Made by a program: the position numbers and the translations under genes. Positions 55,530 through 64,000 of a stretch of 64,000 nt of DNA are shown piece after piece; the first letter of the stretch is position 1; every line of letters begins with the position of its first letter. Below the pieces are notes generated by a model. The model was not told the DNA's origin. It did not search any database and saw nothing but the letters and a program-made list of their open reading frames with translations. The stretch comes from DASQDN01 sp963825845. GTDB taxonomy: Bacteria > Acidobacteriota > Terriglobia > Bryobacterales > Bryobacteraceae. The DNA lies in NCBI GenBank assembly GCA_963825845.1, contig CAWGVL010000069.1, forward strand, positions 192,562-256,561, in the 5' to 3' direction.

Positions 55530-56765
55530 ATGCCATCTTCGGTAACCGTACGCCTGAGCATCATGATGTTCCTGAACTACGTTGTTTGGGGCGCATGGTA
55601 CGTCACGCTGAACACGTATCTGACACAGACTCTGAACTTCACGGGGACTCAGGCTGGGGCAGTCTTCGGAACGACTGCGCTGGCGTGTATGATCTCGCCG
55701 TTCTTTGTGGGCCTTATCGCCGATCGACTGTTCGCGGCCGAACGCGTACTCGCCGGCTTGCATCTGATCGGCGCTGTGCTGTTATACCTTACGGCACAGG
55801 CCACCACGTTCGGCGCAGTCTACGGATTATTGCTCGCGTACTGTTTGTGCTACTTCCCAACGATAGCGCTGACGAACTCACTCACGCTGCGGAACATCAC
55901 GGATGTGGCCGGACAGTTTCCGCTCATTCGCGTTTTTGGAACGATCGGCTGGATCGTGATTGGTCTCGTTGTCGGGTTCATGGCGGTGGAAAAGACGGCG
56001 ACACCATTTCTGCTGGCGGCCGGATGCTCGGTCGTTATGGGCCTTTTCAGTCTGACACTCCCACACACTCCACCTGCCGCTAAGGGACAACCCACTTCGG
56101 TGCGGACCATTCTGGGTCTTGACGCGCTCGTGATGCTGAAAGAGCGTTCGTTCCTGGTCTTCGTAATTGCCTCCGTGTTGGCATGTATCCCCCTGACGTT
56201 CTACTTCTCGTTCACGAACGCTTACCTGAATGATGTCGGCGTTGCGAATGCGGCCGGGAAGATGACGCTCGGACAGTTCTCGGAAATAGGAATGATGCTG
56301 CTGATGCCGCTAATCTATAAGCGCGTCAATCTGAAGGCGATCCTGCTGATGGGCTTGCTCGCATGGTCCGTCCGATATCTGTTCTTAGCGATCGGCAACG
56401 CCAACGAGTTGTCCTTTCTTTTTTATGCGGCCATTCTTTTGCACGGGGTGTGTTACGACTTCTTCTTCATGACCGGACAGTTGTACACCGATCAGGAAGC
56501 GCCACCGCATCTGCGGGGAACCGCCCAGGGATTCATCCAGTTCCTCACGTACGGTGTCGGAATGTTTCTTGGCTCAGTGCTGTCTGGCGTGACCGTAGAT
56601 CTCTTTACGACCGGGTCTGGCGAGAACGTGACGCGCAACTGGTATGGCTTCTGGATGACTTCGGCTGCCGGCGCGTTCGTCATCTTCCTGCTAGTGGCGG
56701 CTGTATTCAAATCGAACCGGGGCATCCGAGCTCAGCAGCAAGAAGCAGTGGCGACCGGCGACTAG
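55530..56765 (+). CDS. NupG-family nucleoside:H+ symporter (MFS)
   Basis: A 411-residue intact permease with 12 hydrophobic segments. The N-terminus LSIMMFLNYVVWGAWYVTLNTYL, GAVFGTTALACMISPFFVGLIADRLFA and LRNITDVAGQFPLIRVFGTIGWI are typical of the nucleoside:H+ symporter family (NupG/XapB). It imports nucleosides with protons across the inner membrane. It follows the acid-phosphatase gene on the same strand. The stop overlaps the stop of the small convergent gene by 4 bases. Confidence 0.9.
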   Translation: MPSSVTVRLSIMMFLNYVVWGAWYVTLNTYLTQTLNFTGTQAGAVFGTTALACMISPFFVGLIADRLFAAERVLAGLHLIGAVLLYLTAQATTFGAVYGLLLAYCLCYFPTIALTNSLTLRNITDVAGQFPLIRVFGTIGWIVIGLVVGFMAVEKTATPFLLAAGCSVVMGLFSLTLPHTPPAAKGQPTSVRTILGLDALVMLKERSFLVFVIASVLACIPLTFYFSFTNAYLNDVGVANAAGKMTLGQFSEIGMMLLMPLIYKRVNLKAILLMGLLAWSVRYLFLAIGNANELSFLFYAAILLHGVCYDFFFMTGQLYTDQEAPPHLRGTAQGFIQFLTYGVGMFLGSVLSGVTVDLFTTGSGENVTRNWYGFWMTSAAGAFVIFLLVAAVFKSNRGIRAQQQEAVATGD

Positions 56766-57160
56766 CGAGACTTGCCAGCGCCCCTCGATTCGACGTTGCC
56801 CCAATAGGTAATCACGTCGAATCCGCTGGTGATGTTTTCGATGTAATCGGCAGGAGCGTTTGTTTCTTTGCGGCTGCCCGTGAGCACCTTCACGTAACCG
56901 CCGCCCCCGGTGTGTACGAAATACGTGAATTGCGGCGCGTCAACACGCATCAGTTCGGCGTTGTCGCGGGATGCCCAATAATATTTTTTCCCGCGCTGAA
57001 CTATGACGCATTCATTCTTGTACGCTGTCGCCTGGTCTAATTGCTGACGCTCGTCTTTCTCGGGGGTCGCATAAACGCGCACTTTCGGTGTGCCGCGAAA
57101 TACGACATCCTGAGCGAAAGCAGACACGGCTAATACACAAACCGTAAGGAAGTTTTTCAT
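56762..57160 (-). CDS. Small secreted hypothetical protein
   Basis: A 132-residue protein with AGGTG five bases before the ATG and a signal peptide (KNFLTVCVLAVSAFAQ). The mature part reads VVFRGTPKVRVYATPEKDE, CVIVQRGKKYYWASRDNAELM and FTYFVHTGGGGYVKVLTG, and looks beta-rich. Acidobacteriota genomes carry many such short secreted proteins. I do not recognise a family. It is followed on the same strand by nothing closely spaced. The kinase gene ends 41 bases upstream of its start. Confidence 0.72.
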   Translation of the reverse strand: MKNFLTVCVLAVSAFAQDVVFRGTPKVRVYATPEKDERQQLDQATAYKNECVIVQRGKKYYWASRDNAELMRVDAPQFTYFVHTGGGGYVKVLTGSRKETNAPADYIENITSGFDVITYWGNVESRGAGKSR

Positions 57161-57201
57161 CTTTGCACCTGTTTAAAGAGAAAGACGCAGCCGGGCTTCA
57201 T

Positions 57202-59265
57202 TCAGGCGCCGACGGATTGCCGGCCGGCGGACAGCCCGGCGGTCTGTAGGATTCCCGCAAGCGTCGGTTCTGCTCGCAAGGGCTCCAACGCCGGATCCAT
57301 CAGGATCAGCGGCAGGAACGGATCACGTTCAGCGGCCGCGCGTTCGAAAGAGGTGAACGCTTTCCCAAGGTCGCCGAGCGTGAGGAACGCGGTTCCGAAT
57401 AAGCTCGACGGGACATACCGGCTCTGGCGCTCTGAAACGAGCACTCCCACCGTATCCTCAGCATCCTCCGGACTGCGCCGCGCAATCACTCCATGCGACC
57501 AGATGATTCCGAGAGGTGGTTGACTCAACCCGTCGGCGAGACATTGGATGAGCACGGCGGGCCATGAACCCGGTCGATACGCAACGCCGACTCTGCTGAC
57601 CGGTACGCACCTTCAGAGTTGCCACCCAGGTATTGAGCCATCCCGCGATATACAAGAGCCGTTGTCGTGGATCCCGTCGGCGCCTCACGCAAGCCCGGAG
57701 CCAGCACAAAAAGATAGGGCTCGAAGTCAGACTCGTTTTCGAGGAGGTAACGGAAATGAGTCGCCGCCAGATCCCAGCGGCGATAGTGAATCGCCTGCAC
57801 GACAGCAAGCGACGCATGCGCGCCCATTTCAGACGGTTCCAGTTCCAGGGCTCGCCGGGCAGCCCACTCGGCCTTCGGGAGGAGTTGCTTGGGCTCCCGG
57901 ATCGCAAGCACGGCTGCGGCGGCGTAGTAGTCCGCCATTGCGACGTAGATGGCCGCATTGTCGCGGTCTTCCCGGATGGCGCGTTCGAAGCAATCTCGAG
58001 CCAGGCTCAGGGAATCCGGCTTAAACGGTTCAACTGGGTCAATCCATCCTGAAATACCGGAGACACAACCGCCAGCTTTTTACGAACCGAAGCCACAATC
58101 GACTTCGCAAGCTCCTCCTGCGTTCGGAAGAGATCGATCAATTCGCGGTCGAAGCGCTCCGTCCAAATGGGTTGTGTCGTTGCCGGATCGACGAGTTGCG
58201 CCATAACTCGGACGCGCGGGCCCGATGTCCGCACACTGCCTTCGAGCACAGCCGTCGCGTTCCGTGCACTCTTCGAGGTGACCTTCAGACCCGCCGTCGA
58301 AGCAAAGGCTGCCGCGAGTTCCTGCATCAGACCCTGCAGCGAAGAAGTCGTTCGCTTCGGTCGTGAAGTTCTGGAACGGGGTGACAGCAACTGTGGGAAC
58401 ATCTGTCGTACGGACGACGACCGGCTTATTCAGAGCGTTCTCGAGGTCGGCTTTCAGGTCGGCGGCGGAGGGGTATCGATCTTCGGGCTGCTTTTTGAGG
58501 CAGCGGTACACGACATCAGCCAGTGCCTGCGGCGCCTCGCGATTCAGGATGCAAATATCCGTAGGTTCGTCCCGAAGAACAGCGGTGAGTGTCGAAATCG
58601 CGGAGTCGCCTTCAAACGCGCGGCGGCTCGTAAGCATCTCATACAGCACGGCTCCGAGACTAAACAGATCGGTACGTGGATCGACGGGTTTCCCAAGCGC
58701 CTGCTCCGGCGCCATGTACGCGGCCGTGCCCACGATACACCCTTCGGCGGTGACGGCCGACGCAGCTTCGAGGTTGAACTGATCGCGGTTGCCTTGTCCG
58801 TCACTTTGGCCAGTCCGAAATCGAGAAGTTTCACCGCGCCATGGGATGTAATGACGACATTGCCGGGCTTCAGATCGCGGTGGATGATGCCTGACTCATG
58901 CGCTGCGAGAAGCGCGTCGGCAATTTGTGTACCGTACTTCACGGCCAGCTCGGGCTTCAGCGGCCCGCCGAGGAGCACGGTGTCCAGAGGCGAACCTTTC
59001 ACGTACTCCATGACGATGAAGTCGATTCCGTTCTCCGAGCCGATGTCGTATACGGTGACGATATTGGGATGGTTCAGCGCTGACGCCGCCTGCGCTTCCT
59101 GGAAAAACCTGCGCCGGGGATCGGCATCGCAGGCCTTGTCCGGGTGGAGCGCCTTTATGACTACAGTTCGATTCAGACGGGTGTCGCGGGCCTTGAACAC
59201 AACTCCCATGCCACCTTCCCCAGCTTCTCGAGTTCGGCATAGTGCTGGAGTATTTCGCCTGACAC
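57202..59265 (-). CDS. Ser/Thr protein kinase with TolB-like and TPR regions, frameshifted
   Basis: About 685 residues. GTG at 59265 has AGGAGG six bases upstream and begins MSGEILQHYAELEKLG. A one-base shift in GGGG restores the glycine loop GEGGMGVVFKARD. HRDLKPGNVV, LLDFGLAK and, after another shift, MAPEQALG and SLGAVLYEML complete the kinase (about residues 10-270). A TolB/FlgO-like domain follows (TVAVTPFQNFT, LEGSVRTSGPRVRVMAQLVD), then TPR repeats (WAARRALELEPSEMGAHASLAVVQA; FGTAFLTLGDLGKAFTSFERAA) to 57202. No transmembrane helix was seen between kinase and tail. Five or so frame changes are needed. Divergent from Ku. Confidence 0.8.
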
Positions 59266-59318
59266 TGTAGTCCTCCTAGTATACTGTTTGGCCCCCCGAA
59301 TGCGGGTATCCACTTAGT

Positions 59319-60261
59319 ATGGCGTCAACGGTCTGGAAAGGACATCTTACTTTTGGACTAATTTCGATCCCGGTGAAGCTTCACAGGGCGGCTCGGGCGG
59401 AAAAAGTCAGTTTTCGTCAACTCGTTCCGTCGGGAACGTCACGGGTGAAACAGGTATATATCGCGGAAGAGGATGACATTGCAGAGGAGCCGGCGCCCGT
59501 TCCGGATCAGGCGGTCCCGTCCACAGTCCGGTCCCATTCGCGGTAGGGCGAGATGACTGCTCCGGTTCGCGCTCCTGTTTCCGTTCCCGAACCTCCTCCC
59601 CCGCCGCCCATTGTACAAAGGTCGGAACTCGTAAAAGGCTATGAGTATTCCAAGGGACAGTACGTCACCATCTCCAAGGAAGACCTGGAAAAAATTACGC
59701 CCGAGACTGCCCGCGAGATGCAGATTCTCGAGTTCGTGAAGCTGGCGGAGGTCGATCCTATCTACTTCGAAACGTCCTACTACGTCACGCCGGAGCGTGC
59801 CGGCGAGCGTGCGTATGCGCTGCTGTTCGAAGCATTGAGGCGCAGTGGCTATGTCGCCCTCGCACAGTTTGCGATGCATAACCGTGAGCACATCGTCGTG
59901 ATCCGGCCCGGCCGGACGGGCATCGTTTTGCACACGATGTTCTACGAGACGGAGATTCGCCGCGACGACGAATACCGGACTGATACCTCCAATGTGGCCG
60001 AGCGGGAGCTAGAGTTGGCGCTACTGCTGGTCCAAAATCTGGCCGCTCCGTTTGAGCCCGCCAGATACCACGACACCTATAAGGAGAAGCTCGACGCGCT
60101 CATCGCCGCCAAGATCGAGGGCAAGGAACCCATCGAGGAACCGAAGCCGCAGCCAAGCCGGCCGGTGACATTTTGGCCGCGCTGGAGCGAAGTCTCGCCC
60201 TCGCCCGCAAGCCGGCGGCTTCGGAAAGTCACCGGCCGCCAAGCGCAAGCGAGCGAAGTAA
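59319..60261 (+). CDS. ku: Bacterial Ku protein (non-homologous end joining), frameshifted
   Basis: About 314 residues. The start MASTVWKGHLTFGLISIPVKLH is the Ku N-terminus. A frame change near 59540 leads past a Pro-rich linker (PEPPPPPP) to LVKGYEYSKGQYVTISKEDLEKI, VDPIYFETSYYVTPERAGERAY, EALRRSGYVALAQFAMHNREH and RPGRTGIVLHTMFY, the Ku70/80 beta-barrel and bridge. Further shifts near 60155-60215 give LAALERSLALARKPA and a basic tail ending KRKRAK with a stop at 60259-60261. Ku homodimers ring DNA ends and recruit LigD. No ligD is in the window. The longer acidic and Pro-rich linker is typical of the acidobacterial form. Confidence 0.88.
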
Positions 60262-60270
60262 ACTGTCGGA

Positions 60271-60729
60271 TTGGAGCCTCGTACACTCAAGGGCGGCTAT
60301 GTCCGCGGACAGGATCTTCCAAAAGGCCCAGGGGGACGAAACCTCTGCCGTTGGTGCGAGTTGGAGGTCCCGAAAGGCCGGCTCACGTTCTGCTCCGATT
60401 TCTGCGTTCACGAGTGGCGCTTACGGACGGATCCCGGCTTTCTGCGCGAGCAGACTTTCGCCCGGGACAAGGGAGTCTGCGCCTCGTGCGGAACGGATAC
60501 AGTCGCAGCATACCTCGCCCTGAAGCGCAGCCGAGGACCCGGCCGCGTGCGGATGCTTCAGCAGTGGGGACTGAAGACCATCAATCGCCGCACGTTGTGG
60601 GACGCCGATCATATTGTGCCGGTCGTGGAGGGCGGCGGAGCATGCGACTTGTCGAATATCCGGACGCTTTGCCTTCTCTGCCATCGTGAGGTCACTCGTC
60701 AGTTGCGGGAAAGGCTCGCACAGCGTTAG
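60271..60729 (+). CDS. HNH endonuclease
   Basis: A 152-residue intact protein from TTG at 60271, 9 bases after the Ku stop. It has a first zinc site (LCRWCELEVPKGRLTFCSDFC), a second Cys pair (VCASCGTDT) and the HNH core RTLWDADHIVPVVEGGGACDLSNIRTLCLLCHREVT, with D-H, N and the final CxxCH. This is the His-Me finger nuclease fold with two structural zincs. Its position directly after Ku suggests co-transcription and perhaps a DNA-end function, though HNH proteins with CxxC zinc sites also occur alone. The 3' end overlaps the convergent S1/P1 nuclease. Confidence 0.86.
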   Translation: MEPRTLKGGYVRGQDLPKGPGGRNLCRWCELEVPKGRLTFCSDFCVHEWRLRTDPGFLREQTFARDKGVCASCGTDTVAAYLALKRSRGPGRVRMLQQWGLKTINRRTLWDADHIVPVVEGGGACDLSNIRTLCLLCHREVTRQLRERLAQR

Positions 60730-61510
60730 AGATGAGGTCGGCGAGCCGGATTCCGGCCGCGTACAAGCGCCGCTGAATGCACGCCTCCGCTCGGGGGCGA
60801 TACTCCACGGCAAGACAATCGGGTTGGACGGGCTGCTGGACCGGTCCGGTACGCCCCGGTACGCGATACTGCGCGCAACTTCGAAGGACTCCCACGCCCA
60901 GGACTCGGGTGTCCGCCGATCAGCATCGACGACGGACGAAGTACAGGGCCATCCACCAGAAAGGTGTCCCAGGCCGAGTGCAGCGTCATCACTCTTCTGC
61001 CGATCCGGACGAATACCGAATTTCCGCCTTTGTCGCCATTTCGCGAGATGGCGTGCAACGGCTGGTGAACATCGCCGACCAAGTGCGTGAGGAACATCAA
61101 TGCCACGGCTCGGGTTCGGTTGGTCACTCTATTGCTGCCGAGTTGCTCCGTAAAGAAGTCGATTCGTGATGTGATACTTCCTCTCGAAACTGTAGGAAGG
61201 TTAATGAAGTGCCATGATTCGGTGTTTGAATAGCGAGCGATGTCCCGTTCGTCTATCAGGCAATCGGAACTGAGGCTCGATGTTCGCCGGCGCGCGTAGT
61301 CTCGAATATCGTCCGCGCAGGCGCTCAGATCAGCAAGACTTCGATGCGGACCAATTAGCTTTCGGATCGCCTTCAGGGCTTCCGGATTCGTCGCGGCCAG
61401 ACGTTGCTCGGCTATTGAGCCGTAATTCGATGTCCCTCACGTCCCCAGGCCCACATCGGCGCCGTTGTAAGAAGACCGATCGCAATCAGCCGCCGTAACG
61501 AGAAAAAGGG
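60692..61510 (-). CDS. S1/P1-type nuclease, secreted, frameshifted
   Basis: About 270 residues reassembled from minus-strand reading. Near 61500 the frame gives RRLIAIGLLTTAPMWAWGREGHRITA, a signal peptide ending in Trp1 of the mature enzyme (WxxxGH). After a base shift near 61418 it reads IAEQRLAATNPEALKAI, ADDIRDYARRR, SWHFINLP, then LTHLVGDVHQPLHA and GDKGGNS, LHSAWDT. These are the zinc ligands and catalytic residues of S1/P1 nucleases (single-strand DNA/RNA and 3'-nucleotidase). A further shift leads to RLYAAGIRLADLISNAV and the stop at 60692. The exact start codon is not resolved. Confidence 0.8.
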
Positions 61511-61518
61511 TAGCCCTT

Positions 61519-64000
61519 TCAGAGCGCCCCATATGGATTCGAGAATTTCTCCAGCTCCTGTTTCAGAAGAGAATCTTCGCGCCGATCTGCACGCGGCGAG
61601 GATCGTTCAAAACGCTGGTGACCCCGGCCGAAGTTCGGCGCATCACTCACGTTCGTTCCCCGCCTACGCCGAAGCGGAGTCCGGTTGAAGATGTTGAAGA
61701 ACTCACCGCGGATTTCCGCGCGAGCCCGTTCACCGAAGAAGTGGAAGAGTTTCGCCACCGAGATGTTCTCGTTAAGATTTGGGAATTCCCGGAGCTTCGG
61801 ATTGTAGCGGGTGGAGTTGCCAATTCCGCGAATTGCCGTCTGGCTCGGGAATTTGGATACATCCTGGAAGCGATCCACGGCCGGATCGAAGTCGCCATTC
61901 GTCCATTGAGGCTGCAGCCCGTCGTAGGAGGTAATGAACGCCGGACTGCGGCCATTGAAAATGCCGAGGCCCGAACCGCCGGAAATGGCGACCGGTCGGC
62001 CGCTCGAGTAGAGGTTGATGGACGAGATGCGCCATCCGCCCAGGATTTGTGAAGCGAAGCCACTGCTCAGCCATTTCTTGCCGTGTCCGAACGGCAACTG
62101 GTAGGTGAGACCCAACTTGAAGTTGTGAGTCACGTCGTAGGAACCGATCGCTTTCTAGCCGGCGATTCCCCTGGTCGGCCGCGCGAGGATTATCCGTGAT
62201 CCAGTAGCTATCAGCTCCATCAAGACCTTCGAGAACACGTACGATGTCGTGAACGAAAAGCCGGCAGCGTACCGCTTCTCCAGCTGATCACGCCCGCGTG
62301 ATACGAAAGTGGCCGCTGTCATCGCCATTGCCGCTTCCAGGTATCGATGTCCGTGTACTGCGGATAGGTACGAAGAGCCTGGGTAACGTGGCACGCGCTC
62401 CCGAAATCGCGCACGAAGTTGGCGTACGGCAACTGTACACCGAGCGCCGAGATCTGCGCCGCCTGAGCCGGATCGTTGAACCGGAGACCAAGCTGCGCGT
62501 TCGTGAACTGCTGCGAATACGCAAACGGAACCTGGTTGTAATTCAAGACACCGGACTGGAGATGCGACCCAGATACACCGTTGTACGACAGGTCGAGCAC
62601 GAGCGAGCCGGTGAGTTGGCGCTGGATCGACAGGTTCCATGAGTTCTGCTCGGGGAGCCTTGAGATTTCCCGACCCTGCCACCACGGCATGTCGAAACCG
62701 TTTTGGAAGCTTGGAGAGATGAAAGGAGGTACGGGATAGGACGGCAAGCCGTCCTTCAAGAGGAACGAAGGCGACACACCGCTGGAAGTATTCGGGAACG
62801 ACGTGGTTTGCGTGAATCCCTTCTGGTGTGTTGAACCGGTTGTTGTGGTGACCTGCGAGAACGACCGCGCATAGTTCATGCGAATGACCGTCTTGTCATT
62901 CACGCTGTAGGCGAAGCCGAGGCGTGGACCGAATCCGCCAAACCAGGGATCGGCCAGCGTACGGGTGCCTTGCCGCCCTTCGCCGGTACCTGCGTAAAGC
63001 AACGCGCCGGGACGATTGTCGGCGCCAGGATTCGGGGTGGTGGGTGAGAAGTCGCTCCAGCGATCCAGTTCTTCCATCGGAGGCAGCGTGGTTTCCCAAC
63101 GCAACCCGAGGTTAACCGTCAGCTTCGGGCTGAGCTTCCAATCATCCTGGAAGTACCGGCAAAGTACGGCCACTGCTGGCCGATGTAGCGAACCGTATCG
63201 ATCTGGCCGTTGGTGGCCCAACCGAGGAGGAACGATGCGAAAGCATTTCCTCCGGCCTGGTTGAAGTTATCCACGCCCGCCAAGCCTGTGCCGAGGAAAC
63301 CGAAGTTGGCGCATCCGGCGAGGCACTGACGGCCGAAACCGTTGTACGAGCCCTTCTGGTACATTCCGCCGAACTTGAAGGTATGCTTCCCACGGATCAG
63401 CGTTGCGTCGTCGGAGAAGGAGTAGATCAGATTCTCCGAACCGTTGTTCGAGTCGGCACCCCAACTGGTATAGGCGTCATCGAAGCGGATTCGACCCAGG
63501 TTGTAGTCGCAATCAGGCGCATTGCCCATGCAGAACTTATCCTTCCAGTTGCCCATCAGTTCCTGGACGGAATTGTGGTTTTCTTTCCAGTCGTTACCGC
63601 CGCCGCGGAACTGGTTGAGGAACGTGGGGCTGAAGTTGGCGTCCCAAGTCATCCGGTACACCTTGCTGCGGCGATCGAGATCGTTGTAGTCGCTGTAATT
63701 GCCGGGGAGACGCGGCAGGCCCGTTGGCCCTGGCGTTTCGAGGCTTGCGTTCCATCCAAGTAAAGGGTGAGGCGGTCGGATTCCCTGATGTACTGGTCGC
63801 CTTTGAGACTCCACTTCGTTTGGGGCTGCTGCACGCTTCCGGCAACGATCTGGTAGTTGTTCTGAACGTAGCCGACAGTTCCGGGAGCTGCGTTCACGTT
63901 CGGTACGAGGCGGCCACCCGGCCCGGACGCGTAGGCTTCAATTGCTTTCACAGCCTGAGGATCGAAGCGGCTGCGCGGAATCATGTTGCCCGGGAATGGG
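61519..64000 (-). CDS. TonB-dependent receptor of the Oar/carboxypeptidase-regulatory type, 3' portion, frameshifted
   Basis: The minus strand from the window edge to 61519 encodes about 825 C-terminal residues of a large outer-membrane receptor. Pieces in order: NMIPRSRFDPQAVKAIEAYA (63.95 kb), FSPTFLNQFRGGGNDW, HTFKFGGMYQKGSYNG, DDWKLSPKLTVNLGLRWETTLPP, FGPRLGFAYSVNDKTVIRMNYARSFSQ, LSIQRQLTGSLVLDLSYNGVSG, FTTSYVFSKVL, FKLGLTYQLPFGHGKKWLS and LFHFFGERARAEIRGEFFNIFNRTPL. This is the Oar-like barrel abundant in Solibacter-type genomes. The final motif is ATGA-free and ends PYGAL. At least five frame changes are needed, and the plug domain lies beyond the window. Confidence 0.82.

Noticed and set aside
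58167..59270. A 367-residue plus-strand open frame
   Set aside because: Runs antisense through the TPR kinase, whose motifs are clear on the minus strand. It shows no family pattern itself.
1..64000. Search by eye for CRISPR repeats, tRNA, rRNA, transposase, integrase and phage genes
   Set aside because: None seen. No regularly spaced direct repeats and no cloverleaf-like or transposase sequences were found, though a covariance-model search was not possible.

Overview
The window looks like a chromosome segment of an Acidobacteriota bacterium of the Bryobacter/Solibacter type. This is inferred from gene content: two planctomycete-type cytochrome/DUF1549-DUF1553 genes, each followed by a DUF1501 gene; an Oar-like TonB-dependent receptor; DUF1080, ThuA, SMP-30 and DUF362 secreted proteins; Ser/Thr kinases with TPR or TolB-like tails; and many Tat and Sec signal peptides. 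I saw no rRNA, tRNA, CRISPR array, insertion sequence or phage gene.

Layout. 1-5.9 kb: a CusCBA/CzcCBA-type RND metal efflux operon whose last gene is a translationally coupled FAD-linked oxidase. 5.9-7.4 kb: an Nramp-like transporter. 7.5-13.2 kb: TPR and TolB-like proteins, then a CsgG-like protein with a transmembrane Ser/Thr kinase. 13.2-23 kb: housekeeping genes (Cys/Met-metabolism PLP enzyme, cysS, M16 peptidase, pseudopilin, zinc-ribbon protein, murJ, M20 peptidase) with a ThuA protein and a small outer-membrane protein. 23-27.8 kb: a double-domain esterase (CE15-like plus dienelactone-hydrolase-like), a PfkB sugar kinase and a KdgD-like dehydratase, which together suggest uronate or hexarate use. 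27.8-29.8 kb: a strong promoter, a 90-residue helical protein and a YcaO (SagD-like) enzyme with a small Cys-pair zinc module. This is a possible minimal RiPP locus. 29.8-39.9 kb: an accessory stretch of secreted proteins (two DUF362 copies, CBM9-like, SMP-30, Tat-exported RidA, Tat-exported SelA-like PLP enzyme, amidohydrolase). 40.8-53.6 kb: two opposed copies of the cytochrome-DUF1553/DUF1501 pair flanking DUF1080, an amidohydrolase and an esterase-propeller fusion. 53.6-64 kb: a small secreted protein, acid phosphatase, nucleoside transporter, TPR kinase, Ku, HNH nuclease, S1/P1 nuclease and the 3' part of a TonB receptor.

Quality caveat. At least eighteen conserved genes, mostly beyond 28 kb, are split by single-base frameshifts while their sense in the shifted frame stays fully conserved. 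This fits uncorrected indels in the assembly better than mass gene decay. I therefore annotate whole genes across these breaks and say where they are.
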